Positions 1 to 7,395 of a DNA stretch of 64,000 bases are shown one piece after another. Under the pieces are notes generated by a model. That model saw only the letters and a program-made list of their open reading frames with translations. It made no database searches and was not told the origin of the DNA. Source of the DNA: JBFJWU01 sp041623475 [NCBI: bacterium] (GTDB lineage: Bacteria > J088); assembly GCA_041623475.1 (NCBI GenBank), contig JBFJWU010000001.1, forward strand, positions 1 to 64,000, given 5' to 3'. The stretch's first letter is position 1; each line of letters begins with the position of its first letter. The position numbers were made by a program, and so were the translations under genes.

Positions 1-418
1 CCTGCAGGCGAAAATTTTCATCAGCCAGCCGTCGATGGTCCAATGTCCGGCGAATCAGGTGTGCCAGTTCCTCGATCTGGAAGGGCTTGAGGATATAGTC
101 GGCAGCGCCCAGCTTCATAGCCTCGATGGCGGTTTCGACCGTGCCGTACCCCGTCATAATGATCGTCGGTGGTGGATCCTTGAGCGTCTGCAGTTCCTTG
201 AGCATGTCGATGCCATTGACGACAGGCATCTCCAGGTCAGACAGGATCAGGTCGAATGGCTCGCTGAAAACAAACTTCAGTCCATCCTGGCCGGTTTCGG
301 CCAAGGTAACATCGAAGCCCTCGTACTCCAGGAAATCCCGGAGAATATCGCGGACCGAAGACTCATCATCGACGACAAGTATCCGCGCCCGTTCCTGCCC
401 GCTGTTTTCTGACACCAT
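1..418 (-). CDS. Response regulator, N-terminal receiver fragment (runs off the window)
   Basis: The reading frame is open to the window edge, so only about the first 139 codons are seen. The start is the ATG at 418, giving a protein that begins MVSENSGQERARILVVDDES. A complete receiver domain is visible: the acidic pair in ILVVDDE, the phosphoacceptor Asp in LILSDLEMP, the Thr in IIMTGYG and the Lys in YILKPF. The sequence after the receiver (DHRRLADENFRLQ) looks like the linker found in NtrC-type activators and similar regulators, but the output domain lies outside the window and cannot be named. It is divergent from the trmI-like gene and heads a region rich in two-component genes. Receiver identity is sure; the family is open. 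Confidence 0.85.
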   Translation of the reverse strand, partial: MVSENSGQERARILVVDDESSVRDILRDFLEYEGFDVTLAETGQDGLKFVFSEPFDLILSDLEMPVVNGIDMLKELQTLKDPPPTIIMTGYGTVETAIEAMKLGAADYILKPFQIEELAHLIRRTLDHRRLADENFRLQ

Positions 419-485
419 CCCTCCAGACTTTGCCAATCGGGGAATTTGCCGCATCTTGCCTGATCACAAACGCTCCCACGGTTAG

Positions 486-491
486 TATAAT
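486..491 (+). promoter_or_regulatory. Candidate -10 box upstream of trmI
   Basis: A perfect TATAAT lies about 78 bases before the chosen trmI start. No convincing -35 hexamer sits 16 to 18 bases upstream, so this is only a possible sigma-70 promoter. Confidence 0.35.
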
Positions 492-568
492 GGTCCGATA
501 CCGGCGGGGTCAATACCCACGCAGACATCGATGCTCCGCCGCTTACCTTGGAAAATGGACGGTTTCGT

Positions 569-1384
569 ATGAGCGACGGCCCAATCGCGGCTGGCGAAAA
601 CATTCTTGTCTATGCTGATGAGCGGGCAACCTACCTGCATGTTTATCGACCTGGCGGTCGTTTTGAATGCCACCACGGTGCCGTCGACATGCCGGAAGCG
701 CTGTATTGGGGCGATGTCCTCGAAACGATGAAAGGCGTCCCATTGGCGATCCTCCGCCCCAGCCACGCCGAGGTCCTGACCCTTCTGAAACGCCGGACCA
801 CGGTTGTCTACCCGAAAGAGGCTGGACGGATCCTGCTGGAAATGGGCGTTCGCAGTGGCGGACGCTACGGCGAAGTCGGCAGTGGCAGCGGTGCGATGAC
901 ATCGATTTTGGCCTGGATGACCGGTCCGGAGGGGAGAATCTATTCCCGGGAACGCGTCGAAAACCACTTTGACCAGGCCTGCAAGAACATTGAACGGTTT
1001 GGTGTCAGCGACCGGGTCGACCTGGAACTGCGCGACGTTGCCCGGCAGGGGTGGGGGGTAGATGGACTGGATGCGGTCTTTGTCGACGTGCCGGAACCGT
1101 GGTCGATTGTTCCGGCAGCGCTGGATGCCCTGGATTCGGGTGGAATCTGGGTCAGCCTGAGCCCCACCGTCGACCAGATCGTTCGTACCGAACGGGCATT
1201 GTTCCAAGCCGGCTTTGCCCGCCGGACCATGCTGGAGCTGTTTGAGCGGAAATGGAAGCTGTTTCCGGGGCGGACCCGACCCGGCGACCGGATGATTGGT
1301 CACACCGCCTTCCTGCTGACTGCCCGGCGTGTCGGTGATATGGGCTTTGTCAGGCGCGAACAGACAAGGCGCAAACGGCGCTGA
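569..1384 (+). CDS. trmI: tRNA (adenine-58-N1)-methyltransferase, TrmI type
   Basis: Cytoplasmic SAM-dependent enzyme that methylates N1 of adenine 58 in the tRNA T-loop. The TrmI hallmarks are present: a small N-terminal beta domain, the YPKEAG segment leading into the Rossmann fold, the SAM loop EVGSGSGAMT near residue 105, and the DVPEPW motif that replaces the usual NPPY and binds the target base. About 271 residues is normal for the family. The ATG at 569 is preferred because it begins just before the conserved domain; a TTG at 548 is in frame but adds only seven residues. It stands alone between signalling genes, and its C-terminus is rich in Arg and Lys, suiting tRNA binding. The assignment is from motifs only. 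Confidence 0.85.
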   Translation: MSDGPIAAGENILVYADERATYLHVYRPGGRFECHHGAVDMPEALYWGDVLETMKGVPLAILRPSHAEVLTLLKRRTTVVYPKEAGRILLEMGVRSGGRYGEVGSGSGAMTSILAWMTGPEGRIYSRERVENHFDQACKNIERFGVSDRVDLELRDVARQGWGVDGLDAVFVDVPEPWSIVPAALDALDSGGIWVSLSPTVDQIVRTERALFQAGFARRTMLELFERKWKLFPGRTRPGDRMIGHTAFLLTARRVGDMGFVRREQTRRKRR

Positions 1385-1481
1385 GCTCGATCACTGCCTG
1401 GTTTTGGGGCATTTGGACAGCAACTGGCGCAGGATTGCAACAACAATGCGCCGGTCGACACCAATTCGGTTCTTTTTTTTC

Positions 1482-1497
1482 TGGCACAACACTTGCA
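1482..1497 (+). promoter_or_regulatory. Sigma-54 promoter (-24/-12)
   Basis: The sequence TGGCACAACACTTGCA matches the sigma-54 consensus TGGCACG-N4-TTGCW at all but one base, with the required 12-base spacing between the GG and GC dinucleotides. The predicted start of transcription is near 1508, about 24 bases before the receiver gene at 1532. A run of eight T residues (1473-1480) lies immediately upstream. A bacterial enhancer-binding protein must activate it; an NtrC-family regulator lies at 11593-12942 and a possible second one at 1-418. Confidence 0.85.
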
Positions 1498-1531
1498 AAA
1501 CTGTTTTTCACAGGTTTGAAAGGTTGCCAGG

Positions 1532-2014
1532 ATGACAATGTACGCAGACGATTATTTTGAAAGCTCCGCGCCGGAAAAGCACGTGCTGGTGGTCGACGAT
1601 GATCCGGATGTCCTGGACCTGATCCGCAACCACCTCCAGGTCCACGGAATCGCCATCCGAACCGCGGCCGATGGATCGGAAGCACTGGACAAGATTGCCG
1701 AAAAGAGTCCTGCGTTGATTGTGCTGGACCTGGCCATGCCGGGGATCAATGGATTCGAATTTGTCAGCCGGATGCGCGTTCAGCCATCATTGCGCCGAAT
1801 TCCGGTGATCGTGTTGACCAGCCTGTCGCTGGATATCCACGACATCGCCAAACTTCTGGGCGGGGTGTCTTTGATCGTTCCCAAGAACCGCCTGGACCTG
1901 TTTCGCCGTGATGCCTTGCCGGCGATCGCCCGGGCCATCGTCGCCGACGAGGCCGTGGCCTGGGGCAAACTGCGCCGCGCGTTTATGCTGGTCCAGGACC
2001 GAAACAGAAACTAG
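1532..2014 (+). CDS. Single-domain response regulator
   Basis: A 160-residue protein that is one receiver domain (about residues 18 to 140) with short extensions. The acidic pocket (VLVVDDDPD), phosphoacceptor Asp (LIVLDLAMPG) and Thr/Ser switch (IVLTSLS) are in place; the conserved Lys appears in LIVPKN, without the usual Lys-Pro pair. There is no output domain, so it probably acts by protein contact, as CheY or Spo0F do. It is the only gene behind the sigma-54 promoter at 1482 and converges tail to tail with the regulator at 2016, with one base between the stop codons. Its partner kinase is unknown; the neighbouring kinase operon is the obvious candidate. Confidence 0.85.
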   Translation: MTMYADDYFESSAPEKHVLVVDDDPDVLDLIRNHLQVHGIAIRTAADGSEALDKIAEKSPALIVLDLAMPGINGFEFVSRMRVQPSLRRIPVIVLTSLSLDIHDIAKLLGGVSLIVPKNRLDLFRRDALPAIARAIVADEAVAWGKLRRAFMLVQDRNRN

Positions 2015-2015
2015 C

Positions 2016-2399
2016 TTATTCCCGCACCCTGGCAACAATTTCCCTGATTTGCGCAGGCAGCTCAATTGGATCAAATGGCTTGCCAATGACACCGATGGCC
2101 CCGTAGGACACATATTCGCTGACTTCACCTGTCTGGACCTTTGCCGTCAGGAAGACAACCGGGATCCGGGAAATATCCGGGTCTTCAAGTATTTCCGCAA
2201 GTGCGGCTCGACCGTCCATCACCGGCATCATCATGTCCATCAGAATGACGTCCGGTTTCTCCTGTCGTGCCATTTCAATTCCCTCTTGACCATTCGCGGC
2301 CTCGACCACCGACCAGCCACCAACTTTCTGCAGGCTCATTCGACCAATCGTGCGAATATCGGGATCATCGTCAACTAGCAGTACTTTCTCAATTGTCAC
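2016..2399 (-). CDS. Single-domain response regulator, last gene of the kinase operon
   Basis: The chosen start is the GTG at 2399, which has an AGGGGG ribosome-binding site about eight bases upstream and gives a 127-residue receiver beginning MTIEKVLLVDDDPD. The phosphoacceptor Asp lies in VILMDMMMP, the Thr in VVFLTAKV and the Lys in VIGKPFDP, so it should be phosphorylatable. The frame stays open further upstream, but that part overlaps the preceding kinase. The gene overlaps the 3' end of the hybrid kinase gene by 11 bases, which suggests translational coupling. It has no output domain and could be the terminal phosphate acceptor or a sink of the operon. Confidence 0.85.
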   Translation of the reverse strand: MTIEKVLLVDDDPDIRTIGRMSLQKVGGWSVVEAANGQEGIEMARQEKPDVILMDMMMPVMDGRAALAEILEDPDISRIPVVFLTAKVQTGEVSEYVSYGAIGVIGKPFDPIELPAQIREIVARVRE

Positions 2400-3885
2400 C
2401 CGCGCCCCCTTTGCGTTCAGGAACAGTAAACCAGAACACCGTGCCCGCCGAATCGATCGTTTCAAATCCAATCGCCCCGCCGTGGGCCTCGACCAGTGCC
2501 TTTGAAATCGGCAATCCCAACCCGGTCCCCTTCTTGTCGGCGGTATGCTCGTGTACCTGCCCGAATCGTTCGAACACCACATCGGCGTGTTCCGGTAATA
2601 TTCCGGGACCATTGTCTGCGATTTCGAACCGGATACTCCCGGAATTGGCTGTCGCTCGAAGCGTAACGGTACTACCGGACGGCGAAAATTTGATGGCATT
2701 GGATACGAGGTTGGCCACAACCTGCTGCATCCGCACCGGATCCGCAAACATCGTCAGTGGCCCGCCTGCAACGCTGGCCACCAGTTCAATTCCCTCGCCC
2801 GAGGCAATCCCGTCGTTGCCATCGACGCATTCGCGAAGAAATTCGCCGACATCGACGGACATCGGTGCGATTTCCATTTTACCGGCCTGGATTTTCTGCA
2901 TGTCCAGGATGTCATTCAACAGCAAAATCAATCGCTGGCAGTTTCGCCGACAGATTTCCAGCAGATTCGTCGCTTCGCCGTCGATATTTCCTGACAATCC
3001 GGCAAGCAACAGTTTTATCGAACCGTAGATAGACGTAACGGGTGTCCGCAGTTCGTGGCTGACAATCGATACAAATGTATCCTGCAACGCCGCAAGCTCC
3101 TGCCGGGCGGACACGTCCCGCAGGTTCAAACCGATCAGTGTTTCGGAAATCGTTTCGATCGGAAACAACGACACTTCAAGCTGCATCGGGCGGCCGCCCT
3201 CTTTCTGTACTTCAATCTCAAATGACTTCCCGCCCGTCTCCTGAAGTTCGGCAAACGCCACAGCAGGCTCATCAAGGACTCCCGGACAAAGGTCGGCAAC
3301 GCGTTTACCCAGGCATTCGTCCTCGCGATATCCCATCAGGGTTTCGCATCTCCGGTTAACGGAGCGGATGATTCCGTCGGAATCCGCGACGCCAATGGCG
3401 TCCTGCATATTGTCAAGGATCGCCCGAAGGAAAGATTCGTTCCTGGCCAGTGCCGTTTCCGACTTGTGGGCGGCCAACCGAGCGTCCCGGACTTTCATGG
3501 CATACCGCAGTGCCATGCCAACACCGTCGGGAGTCAACATGGCCTTGCTCATGTAGTCGGTCGCGCCAGCCTTCATCCAGTCAACAGCGACCAATTCATT
3601 GCCTCGACCCGTAAATGCAACAACCGGCGTCACATCATCATGCTCGCGTACATCACGCAGGATTTCGAGACCATCCGCGTCTGGCAGTTTGTAGTCCAGG
3701 AATACACAATCAAAATCGCCACCAAGGATCGTTGCAATCGCATCCTTTCCGGAAACGAGTTCAGTGATTTTGGCGGATTCGGAAAACTTCCCTACGGCTC
3801 GACGCAACGCGATTCGATCCGCCTCGTCATCATCAACGATCAGCAAATTCAGAAATGCGGTTTCGTGGTCTTTGCCTGCGGGCAC
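2389..3885 (-). CDS. Hybrid sensor kinase: receiver-PAS-HisKA-HATPase
   Basis: A 498-residue cytoplasmic kinase without membrane segments. In order: an N-terminal receiver (about 12-130, phosphoacceptor in CVFLDYKLPD, Lys in YMSKAM), a PAS domain (about 148-265, LDNMQDAIGVADSDG), a DHp domain with the phosphorylated His in SHELRTP (near 281), and a HATPase domain with the N box in NLVSNAIKFS and G boxes in DNGPGI and GTGLGLPI. A receiver placed before the kinase core is typical of kinases that receive phosphate from another kinase. The start is GTG, two bases after the stop of the upstream receiver gene. It is the fifth gene of the 7303-2016 operon. Confidence 0.88.
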   Translation of the reverse strand: MPAGKDHETAFLNLLIVDDDEADRIALRRAVGKFSESAKITELVSGKDAIATILGGDFDCVFLDYKLPDADGLEILRDVREHDDVTPVVAFTGRGNELVAVDWMKAGATDYMSKAMLTPDGVGMALRYAMKVRDARLAAHKSETALARNESFLRAILDNMQDAIGVADSDGIIRSVNRRCETLMGYREDECLGKRVADLCPGVLDEPAVAFAELQETGGKSFEIEVQKEGGRPMQLEVSLFPIETISETLIGLNLRDVSARQELAALQDTFVSIVSHELRTPVTSIYGSIKLLLAGLSGNIDGEATNLLEICRRNCQRLILLLNDILDMQKIQAGKMEIAPMSVDVGEFLRECVDGNDGIASGEGIELVASVAGGPLTMFADPVRMQQVVANLVSNAIKFSPSGSTVTLRATANSGSIRFEIADNGPGILPEHADVVFERFGQVHEHTADKKGTGLGLPISKALVEAHGGAIGFETIDSAGTVFWFTVPERKGGAGDN

Positions 3886-3887
3886 AA

Positions 3888-4325
3888 TCAGCTCTCCGGT
3901 TGTTCAATCAGTTGCCAATAGGCGCTCAACGTGCCCACGGCCTCGACGAACCGCGCAAAGTCAACAGGCTTCAGGACGTAACCGGCAACGTTCAGGTCAT
4001 ACGCCTCGATCTTGTCGCTGTCTTCGTTGGACGTCGTCAGGACAAAGACGCTCAGGGACTTCAGGTCCTGGTCCTTGCGAATCTCCCGCAGAAATTCGAT
4101 ACCTCCCATCTTCGGCATATTCAGGTCCAACATGACGATTCGGGGCAGAGGATCAAGCTTTTTGACTCCGTCCGCCCCACGCAGCATGGCCAGCCCCTCC
4201 AGTCCGTTACGCGCGACATGCAGCGGGTTGGCAAGATTGTGTTTCTTGAATGCCCGTTTGATTGTCATGACATCCACGTCATCGTCCTCGACCAGCAAAA
4301 TGCTCAATGGCTTAGGTTCGTTCAT
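3888..4325 (-). CDS. Rcp1-type response regulator
   Basis: A 145-residue single receiver of the kind paired with phytochrome-like kinases: acidic pocket in ILLVEDDDVD, the Rcp-type helix DVMTIKRAFKKHNLANPL, phosphoacceptor in IVMLDLNMPKMGG, the Thr pair in FVLTTSN and Lys in YVLKPVDF. The start ATG overlaps the stop of the upstream kinase by four bases. Rcp1-family receivers are normally phosphorylated by kinases whose DHp contains HDFRAPLR or HDLKAPLR sequences, and exactly such kinases lie at 4322-4999 and 5354-7303, so the pairing can be inferred with some confidence. The downstream route is not visible. Confidence 0.88.
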   Translation of the reverse strand: MNEPKPLSILLVEDDDVDVMTIKRAFKKHNLANPLHVARNGLEGLAMLRGADGVKKLDPLPRIVMLDLNMPKMGGIEFLREIRKDQDLKSLSVFVLTTSNEDSDKIEAYDLNVAGYVLKPVDFARFVEAVGTLSAYWQLIEQPES

Positions 4326-4999
4326 TGGCTTGCTCCGTTCTTTGGCCAGGTAAATGCAACCCTGGTCCCTTCATCATAGTCTTTGATGTCCAGTTGCCCG
4401 CCGGCGTTCGCGACAATCTTGTCACATATTGCCAGGCCCATTCCGAGACACTGTTCAACAGAAATGTCGCGACCGCGTTCGAACAGTTCCAATACCCTCT
4501 GTCGGTCAGCATCAGGTATGCCCGGACCGTCATCTGTGATCTCGAACAACCAGAAATGACCGGCGTCTTCCGCGCTCACGCTGATCTCGGTCGGCCTGCC
4601 GTGTGTCACAGCGTTGGCCAGTAGCTGTCGGAACAGTTCCAGCAGTTCCCAGCGCTCGCCCTGAATGCGCGGCAAGTCGCCGATCACCAATTGACATTGG
4701 TCTTCGATTGCCAATTCAGCGGCAACGTCGCGTACGAGTGGTCCAGCATCTACTTCGACACGGCCATCGCCGATTCGGCCGATACGGGAATGCAGCAGCA
4801 GCGAATCCAGCATTGCGTCCAGGCGGTCGACACGTTCGGCCAACAGCCGCAGATAGTCTTCGAGTTCCTTATCGATCTTGTCACCGAGATCTTCGGCAAT
4901 CCAGTCAGCGATGTTGCGGATCCCGCGCAGCGGCGCCCGGAAATCGTGCGAGATGACATGAATCAGCTGGTCAACGGTCGATCGCGAACCGTCACTCAT
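4322..4999 (-). CDS. Sensor-less histidine kinase, DHp-HATPase only
   Basis: A 225-residue protein that is only a kinase core. The DHp begins almost at once (residues about 8-70, His in SHDFRAPLR) and the HATPase follows (ELFRQLLANAVTHGR, DDGPGIP, GMGLAI). No sensory or membrane segment is present. The DHp resembles that of the larger kinase at 5354-7303 (SHDLKAPLRAIANLANWI against SHDFRAPLRGIRNIADWI), so the two are probably paralogues. Lacking its own input, it may act as a partner of that kinase or be switched by the pseudo-receiver encoded just upstream. It overlaps both neighbours by four bases. Confidence 0.85.
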   Translation of the reverse strand: MSDGSRSTVDQLIHVISHDFRAPLRGIRNIADWIAEDLGDKIDKELEDYLRLLAERVDRLDAMLDSLLLHSRIGRIGDGRVEVDAGPLVRDVAAELAIEDQCQLVIGDLPRIQGERWELLELFRQLLANAVTHGRPTEISVSAEDAGHFWLFEITDDGPGIPDADRQRVLELFERGRDISVEQCLGMGLAICDKIVANAGGQLDIKDYDEGTRVAFTWPKNGASQ

Positions 5000-5361
5000 G
5001 TCGATTCCCTCAGGACCAGCCGCAACGGGGATCCCCTGAGCCCGCTGCCGATTTCCGACAGTAACCTGCCCGGAAAACCTGCCGGGTCCTGCGATTCCAC
5101 GTCGTCAATGACGATGATCCGGGCATCGGGAAACCGTTGGGACGCAAGATCCCGGGCCGCAGCCAGTTCGTGGGGGGTCCGGTCAGCCGCACACACAAGA
5201 ACGACAACGGTAATGTCGCCATCGACGATTGGCTGGTCACACTGAAGGTCAAGGACCCAGTCCGGGTCCAGGACACCATCCAGGATGCCGCGCAGGTGTG
5301 CGCGTTGACCTGGGTCTCCACCGACGAGCATCACCGCCCCTCGGCCAGTTGTATCAGTCAT
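4996..5361 (-). CDS. Degenerate receiver-like protein
   Basis: A 121-residue protein starting at the ATG at 5361 (MTDTTGRGAVMLVGGDPGQR). The length and alternating hydrophobic strands (AVMLVGG, ITVVVLVCA, ARIIVIDD) fit a receiver fold, but the acidic pair is reduced to one Asp, and the strand that normally ends in the phosphoacceptor reads VVVLVCAADRTP, with Val and Cys where the Asp should be. The conserved Lys is not evident. It is best read as a pseudo-receiver that binds a partner without phosphorylation. It overlaps the upstream kinase by eight bases and the downstream kinase by four, so it is probably made in a fixed ratio with them. The fold is inferred. Confidence 0.65.
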   Translation of the reverse strand: MTDTTGRGAVMLVGGDPGQRAHLRGILDGVLDPDWVLDLQCDQPIVDGDITVVVLVCAADRTPHELAAARDLASQRFPDARIIVIDDVESQDPAGFPGRLLSEIGSGLRGSPLRLVLREST

Positions 5362-7303
5362 CCGCAACCTCCAGGACCAGGGGCCAGGAAAAAAAGAATG
5401 TTGTTCCGCGAACGCCATCGGACTCAACCCAGGCGTGGCCGTTTGCCTGCGAGACGATCTTCTGGACAATTGACAGGCCGACGCCGGTACTTTCAACTTC
5501 GTCCCGCCGTTCCAGGGTCTGAAATATCTTGAAAATCCTGTCGTGGTATTCGGGTGCAATTCCCGGCCCATCGTCACGGACCCAAAACACCCAGAAACCC
5601 TCTCGCTCTTCGGCGTCTATTTCGATATGGCCGCGGTCGCGATCGTGATACTTGCAGGCATTGCTGACCAGATTGGCAAACAATTGCTGCACCTGGGTTG
5701 AATCACCACGAATGACCGGCATGTTCGGGCCGATGGTAACGGAAAAGCCGTCCGGCAGGGCGAGGGCCTCAACGACCTCGCTTGCAATAGTGCCGGTATC
5801 AATGAATGCTTCGGTAACCGTTCCCCGGCCAACGCGACTGTAATCAAGAATTCCGTCAATCAGGGCCTCCATTCGACGCACACGTCCGGTCAGGATTTCC
5901 AGATGTTCACGAGACTCATCAGGAAGTTCTTCGCCCGTGTCCTCCCGGATCCAGTTGGCCAGATTCGCGATCGCGCGCAATGGTGCCTTCAGGTCGTGGG
6001 ACACAATGTAGGCGAACTGTTCCAGTTCGTCATTGCTGGCCTTCAGTTCCCGGTTGAGTTGTTCAAGGTCCAGGCGCAATTGAATCTGATCGGTAATATC
6101 ACGGGCAACCGCATATATTCGCCCCAGTTCGGTATCAGAGGTTGCCGACCAGTCCAGCCATCGATAGCTGCCATCCTTTGCCTGGTAACGGTTCTGGAAG
6201 GCAACGATGACGCCCCCCTCTGACAACCCTGCTGCAGCCTGGGCCGTTGCATCCCGGTCCTCTGGATGGACGAACTCGACAAATGGCCGCGACAAGAGCT
6301 CTTCTTCCGAATATCCCAGCAACTCGGACCACGCCGGGTTGAGACGCGTAAAAAATCCTTCGAAATTGGCAATACAAAGCAGGTCAAGCGAAACGCCAAA
6401 GAATTGCGACAATTCCTGTTCGAGCCGCTTTCGATCGGTGGCGTCCCGGACGATCCCGACGAATTTACGCTGGTCCTGGACCTGATATTCGGACACTGAA
6501 AGATCCAGTGGGAAAGTTGTCCCGTCGGCGCGCAACCCGGTTACTTCGCGCCCGATCCCGATAATCCTGGCTTCGCCGGTATCCAGATATGAGCGAATGT
6601 ACCTGTCGTGATCAGCCTTGTACGGGTCAGGCATCAGAACATTGACATTTCGACCAATTGCATTTTCGGGACTGTATCCGAACAATCGCTCCGCACCGGG
6701 GTTAATGGCTTCGATGAAACCGGATTCGTCAATCACGATGATACCGTCATGCACACCGCGAAAAACGCCGGCCAGCCTGGCGTCCCGTTCCCTGGCCTCG
6801 GCCAGTTCCCGAACGTGCAGGCGCATATCCATCAACAACGCCACCTGCCGCGCAAGAATTTGCAGATGTTCCAGTTGCTGTTCGTCCAGTTGCATCGGTT
6901 CGTCGCTGATGACACACAAAGTCCCGAGATTAAAACCGTCATGGCTCTGGAGGAGTGCTCCAGCATACGATCGCACGTGGGGGGCCCCGGTTACCAAAGG
7001 ATTGTCCGCAAAACGTGGATCCTTGAATGCATCCGGAACCACCAGCATCCTGTTGTCGGCAACAGCGTGTGCGCAGAATGCCACGGCCCTGGGCGTCTCG
7101 CCTGCATCCAGGCCAACTCGGGACTTGAACCATTGCCGGTCCTCGTCGATCAACGATACGAGTCCAATCGGCGTACCACAGATATCTGTAGCCAGCTTGA
7201 CCAGATCATCAAACGCTGTTTCTGCTTCAGTGTCAAGGATTTGATAGCTGCGCAGCCGCGCCAGCCGTTCGGGCTCATCAGTCGGAATGTCAGGTGTTTT
7301 CAC
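5354..7303 (-). CDS. Sensor kinase: GAF-PAS-PAS-HisKA-HATPase
   Basis: First gene of the operon, 649 residues, no membrane segment. Domains in order: a GAF domain (about 20-160; the family pattern LVSLIDEDRQWFKSRVGLD followed by FCAHAV), a PAS domain (about 175-290; GIIVIDESGFIEAINPGAERLFGYS), a second PAS with PAC (about 300-415; LDWSATSD), a DHp with His in SHDLKAPLR (near 437) and a HATPase (NLVSNACKYHD, DDGPGI, GVGLSIV). The C-terminal half is the type that pairs with Rcp1-like receivers, one of which follows in the operon. The GAF lacks the phytochrome signature, so the ligand is unknown. It is separated by 92 bases from the GGDEF gene upstream. Confidence 0.9.
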   Translation of the reverse strand: MKTPDIPTDEPERLARLRSYQILDTEAETAFDDLVKLATDICGTPIGLVSLIDEDRQWFKSRVGLDAGETPRAVAFCAHAVADNRMLVVPDAFKDPRFADNPLVTGAPHVRSYAGALLQSHDGFNLGTLCVISDEPMQLDEQQLEHLQILARQVALLMDMRLHVRELAEARERDARLAGVFRGVHDGIIVIDESGFIEAINPGAERLFGYSPENAIGRNVNVLMPDPYKADHDRYIRSYLDTGEARIIGIGREVTGLRADGTTFPLDLSVSEYQVQDQRKFVGIVRDATDRKRLEQELSQFFGVSLDLLCIANFEGFFTRLNPAWSELLGYSEEELLSRPFVEFVHPEDRDATAQAAAGLSEGGVIVAFQNRYQAKDGSYRWLDWSATSDTELGRIYAVARDITDQIQLRLDLEQLNRELKASNDELEQFAYIVSHDLKAPLRAIANLANWIREDTGEELPDESREHLEILTGRVRRMEALIDGILDYSRVGRGTVTEAFIDTGTIASEVVEALALPDGFSVTIGPNMPVIRGDSTQVQQLFANLVSNACKYHDRDRGHIEIDAEEREGFWVFWVRDDGPGIAPEYHDRIFKIFQTLERRDEVESTGVGLSIVQKIVSQANGHAWVESDGVRGTTFFFSWPLVLEVADD

Positions 7304-7395
7304 AACGCCCCCGGACTAGTTGCGCGACGCAACATTTCATCTGCGATCAATTGCCTGGTATTGAAATCAAACATCGTTGCTCAGTATAAATAACA

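Noticed and set aside
482-1303. A 273-residue minus-strand frame opposite trmI
   Set aside because: The plus-strand frame has complete TrmI motifs; the other has none.
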